Shown piece by piece: positions 6,346 through 6,763 of a DNA stretch of 6,763 nucleotides. The stretch comes from Desulfobacteraceae bacterium (GTDB taxonomy: Bacteria; Desulfobacterota; Desulfobacteria; Desulfobacterales; Desulfobacteraceae), in the NCBI GenBank assembly GCA_023140455.1, contig JAGLLQ010000501.1:1-6763 (forward strand), written 5' to 3'. The position numbers were made by a program, and so were the translations under genes. The number at the start of each line of letters is the position of its first letter. The first letter of the stretch is position 1. A model generated the notes under the pieces. That model saw only the letters and a list, made by a program, of their open reading frames with translations. It ran no database searches and had not been told where the DNA came from.

Positions 6346-6763
6346 TATTCTGGTCTCCAATGCTCAATAAGTGTCCAGTCAAGATTACTACCTGTAAAAT
6401 CTGTATTTGTTATTGTAGATCTTAAAAAATCCACACCGTGTAAATTAGCTTTTTTAAAGGATGCTCCCACAAGATGGGCCTTTGCAAGGGATCCTTTCTC
6501 AAGATTTATCCTGTCTAATATTGCATTTGTAAGAATTGCTTTTCTAAATTGGGTTTCTTTTGCAAATGCATTTGACAAATCAGAGTTTGAAAGATCTGTA
6601 CCCCCGAAAAAGGTGTTTTGTAAATCAGCATATGTTAAGTCCGAGTTCTGCATATCCATGTCCTGAAAGTTAGCTTGCTTAAGGCAGGCATGCCTGAATT
6701 TTAGATTAGTCATGCTGGATTTTCCTTCTCCAGTTCCAACAAAGCATGCTTTTGAAAGATCAG
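6345..6763 (-). CDS. C-terminal part of a pentapeptide-repeat protein, possibly DUF2169-pentapeptide (partial, enters from right edge)
   Basis: At least 138 codons of pentapeptide repeats end at TAA 6347-6345. The frame is open to the window edge: upstream of the Met codon at 6713 it encodes DLSKACFVGTGEGKSS. Counting from that Asp, central residues L2, F7, M17, F22 and L27 share one five-residue register, so the repeat lattice passes straight through the Met and the true start lies outside the window. Repeats continue (SDLTYADLQN, TDLSNSDLSN, KKANLHGVDF) to a non-repeat end, DWTLIEHWRPE. In the DUF2169/pentapeptide/DUF3540/DUF4150 gene set, the first protein usually carries an N-terminal DUF2169 domain followed by such repeats. 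That makes DUF2169 the likely missing part, but it is not visible here. AAGGA 9 bases before 6713 could support an internal start, which I consider less likely. Confidence 0.85.
   Translation of the reverse strand, partial: DLSKACFVGTGEGKSSMTNLKFRHACLKQANFQDMDMQNSDLTYADLQNTFFGGTDLSNSDLSNAFAKETQFRKAILTNAILDRINLEKGSLAKAHLVGASFKKANLHGVDFLRSTITNTDFTGSNLDWTLIEHWRPE
6355..6360 (-). promoter_or_regulatory. Ribosome-binding site that fixes the start of the 355-residue pentapeptide gene
   Basis: On the minus strand TTGGAG lies 9 bases before the ATG at 6345. The TTG at 6360, which would give a five-residue longer protein, is itself part of this site, so the ATG is the better start. The ATG shares one base with the upstream TAA, a coupled arrangement. 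Confidence 0.65.

Noticed and set aside
6346..6360. Start of the 355-residue pentapeptide gene at 6360
   Set aside because: The codon is TTG and lies within the Shine-Dalgarno of the ATG at 6345, which also overlaps the upstream stop.
6345..6360. The two pentapeptide genes being one gene broken by a frameshift
   Set aside because: The upstream protein ends in a non-repeat tail (DWTLIEHWRPE) and the downstream one begins with its own leader and ribosome-binding site, so the repeat lattice is not simply interrupted.
5380..6720. Direct DNA repeats or a CRISPR-like array
   Set aside because: The 15- and 30-base periodicity comes from pentapeptide coding; units are degenerate at DNA level and there are no conserved repeats with unique spacers.

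Overview
The window is a tightly packed, AT-rich stretch of bacterial DNA in which every supported gene is on the minus strand, so transcription runs from high to low coordinates. No gap between genes exceeds about 31 bases. The gene families (type VI secretion-like sheath, PAAR-like spike, DUF3540, paired pentapeptide proteins, a membrane SpoIIE-type phosphatase) and the AT-rich composition suggest a Gram-negative, probably Desulfobacterota-like (deltaproteobacterial) chromosome. That assignment is an inference from gene style, because no taxonomic marker is present.

Layout in transcription order: (1) 6763-6345, the 3' end of a pentapeptide-repeat gene that enters from the right edge, plausibly the tail of a DUF2169-pentapeptide protein; (2) 6345-5278, a complete pentapeptide-repeat protein of 355 residues; (3) 5281-4622, a DUF3540-type protein; (4) 4596-4192, a stand-alone DUF4150 PAAR-like spike protein; (5) 4162-3857, a small DUF3467-like protein; (6) 3855-2401, a single-chain protein that reads as a TssB-like domain fused to a compact TssC-like domain, i.e. 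a fused contractile-sheath protein; (7) 2369-342, a two-membrane-segment sensor with Cache-like, HAMP and SpoIIE/PP2C phosphatase domains; (8) 318-1, the N-terminus of another membrane sensor that runs off the left edge.

Stop and start codons overlap (TAATG, ATGA) or nearly touch at several junctions, which points to one translationally coupled operon. Genes 1-4 form the DUF2169/pentapeptide/DUF3540/DUF4150 accessory set known beside type VI secretion systems. Here that set runs directly into a fused sheath gene and then into a phosphatase sensor. The most interesting hypothesis is a variant contractile injection or spike-loading module with a one-chain sheath and its own phosphatase-based signalling. 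Hcp, baseplate, membrane-complex and ClpV genes are not visible here and would have to lie outside the window.
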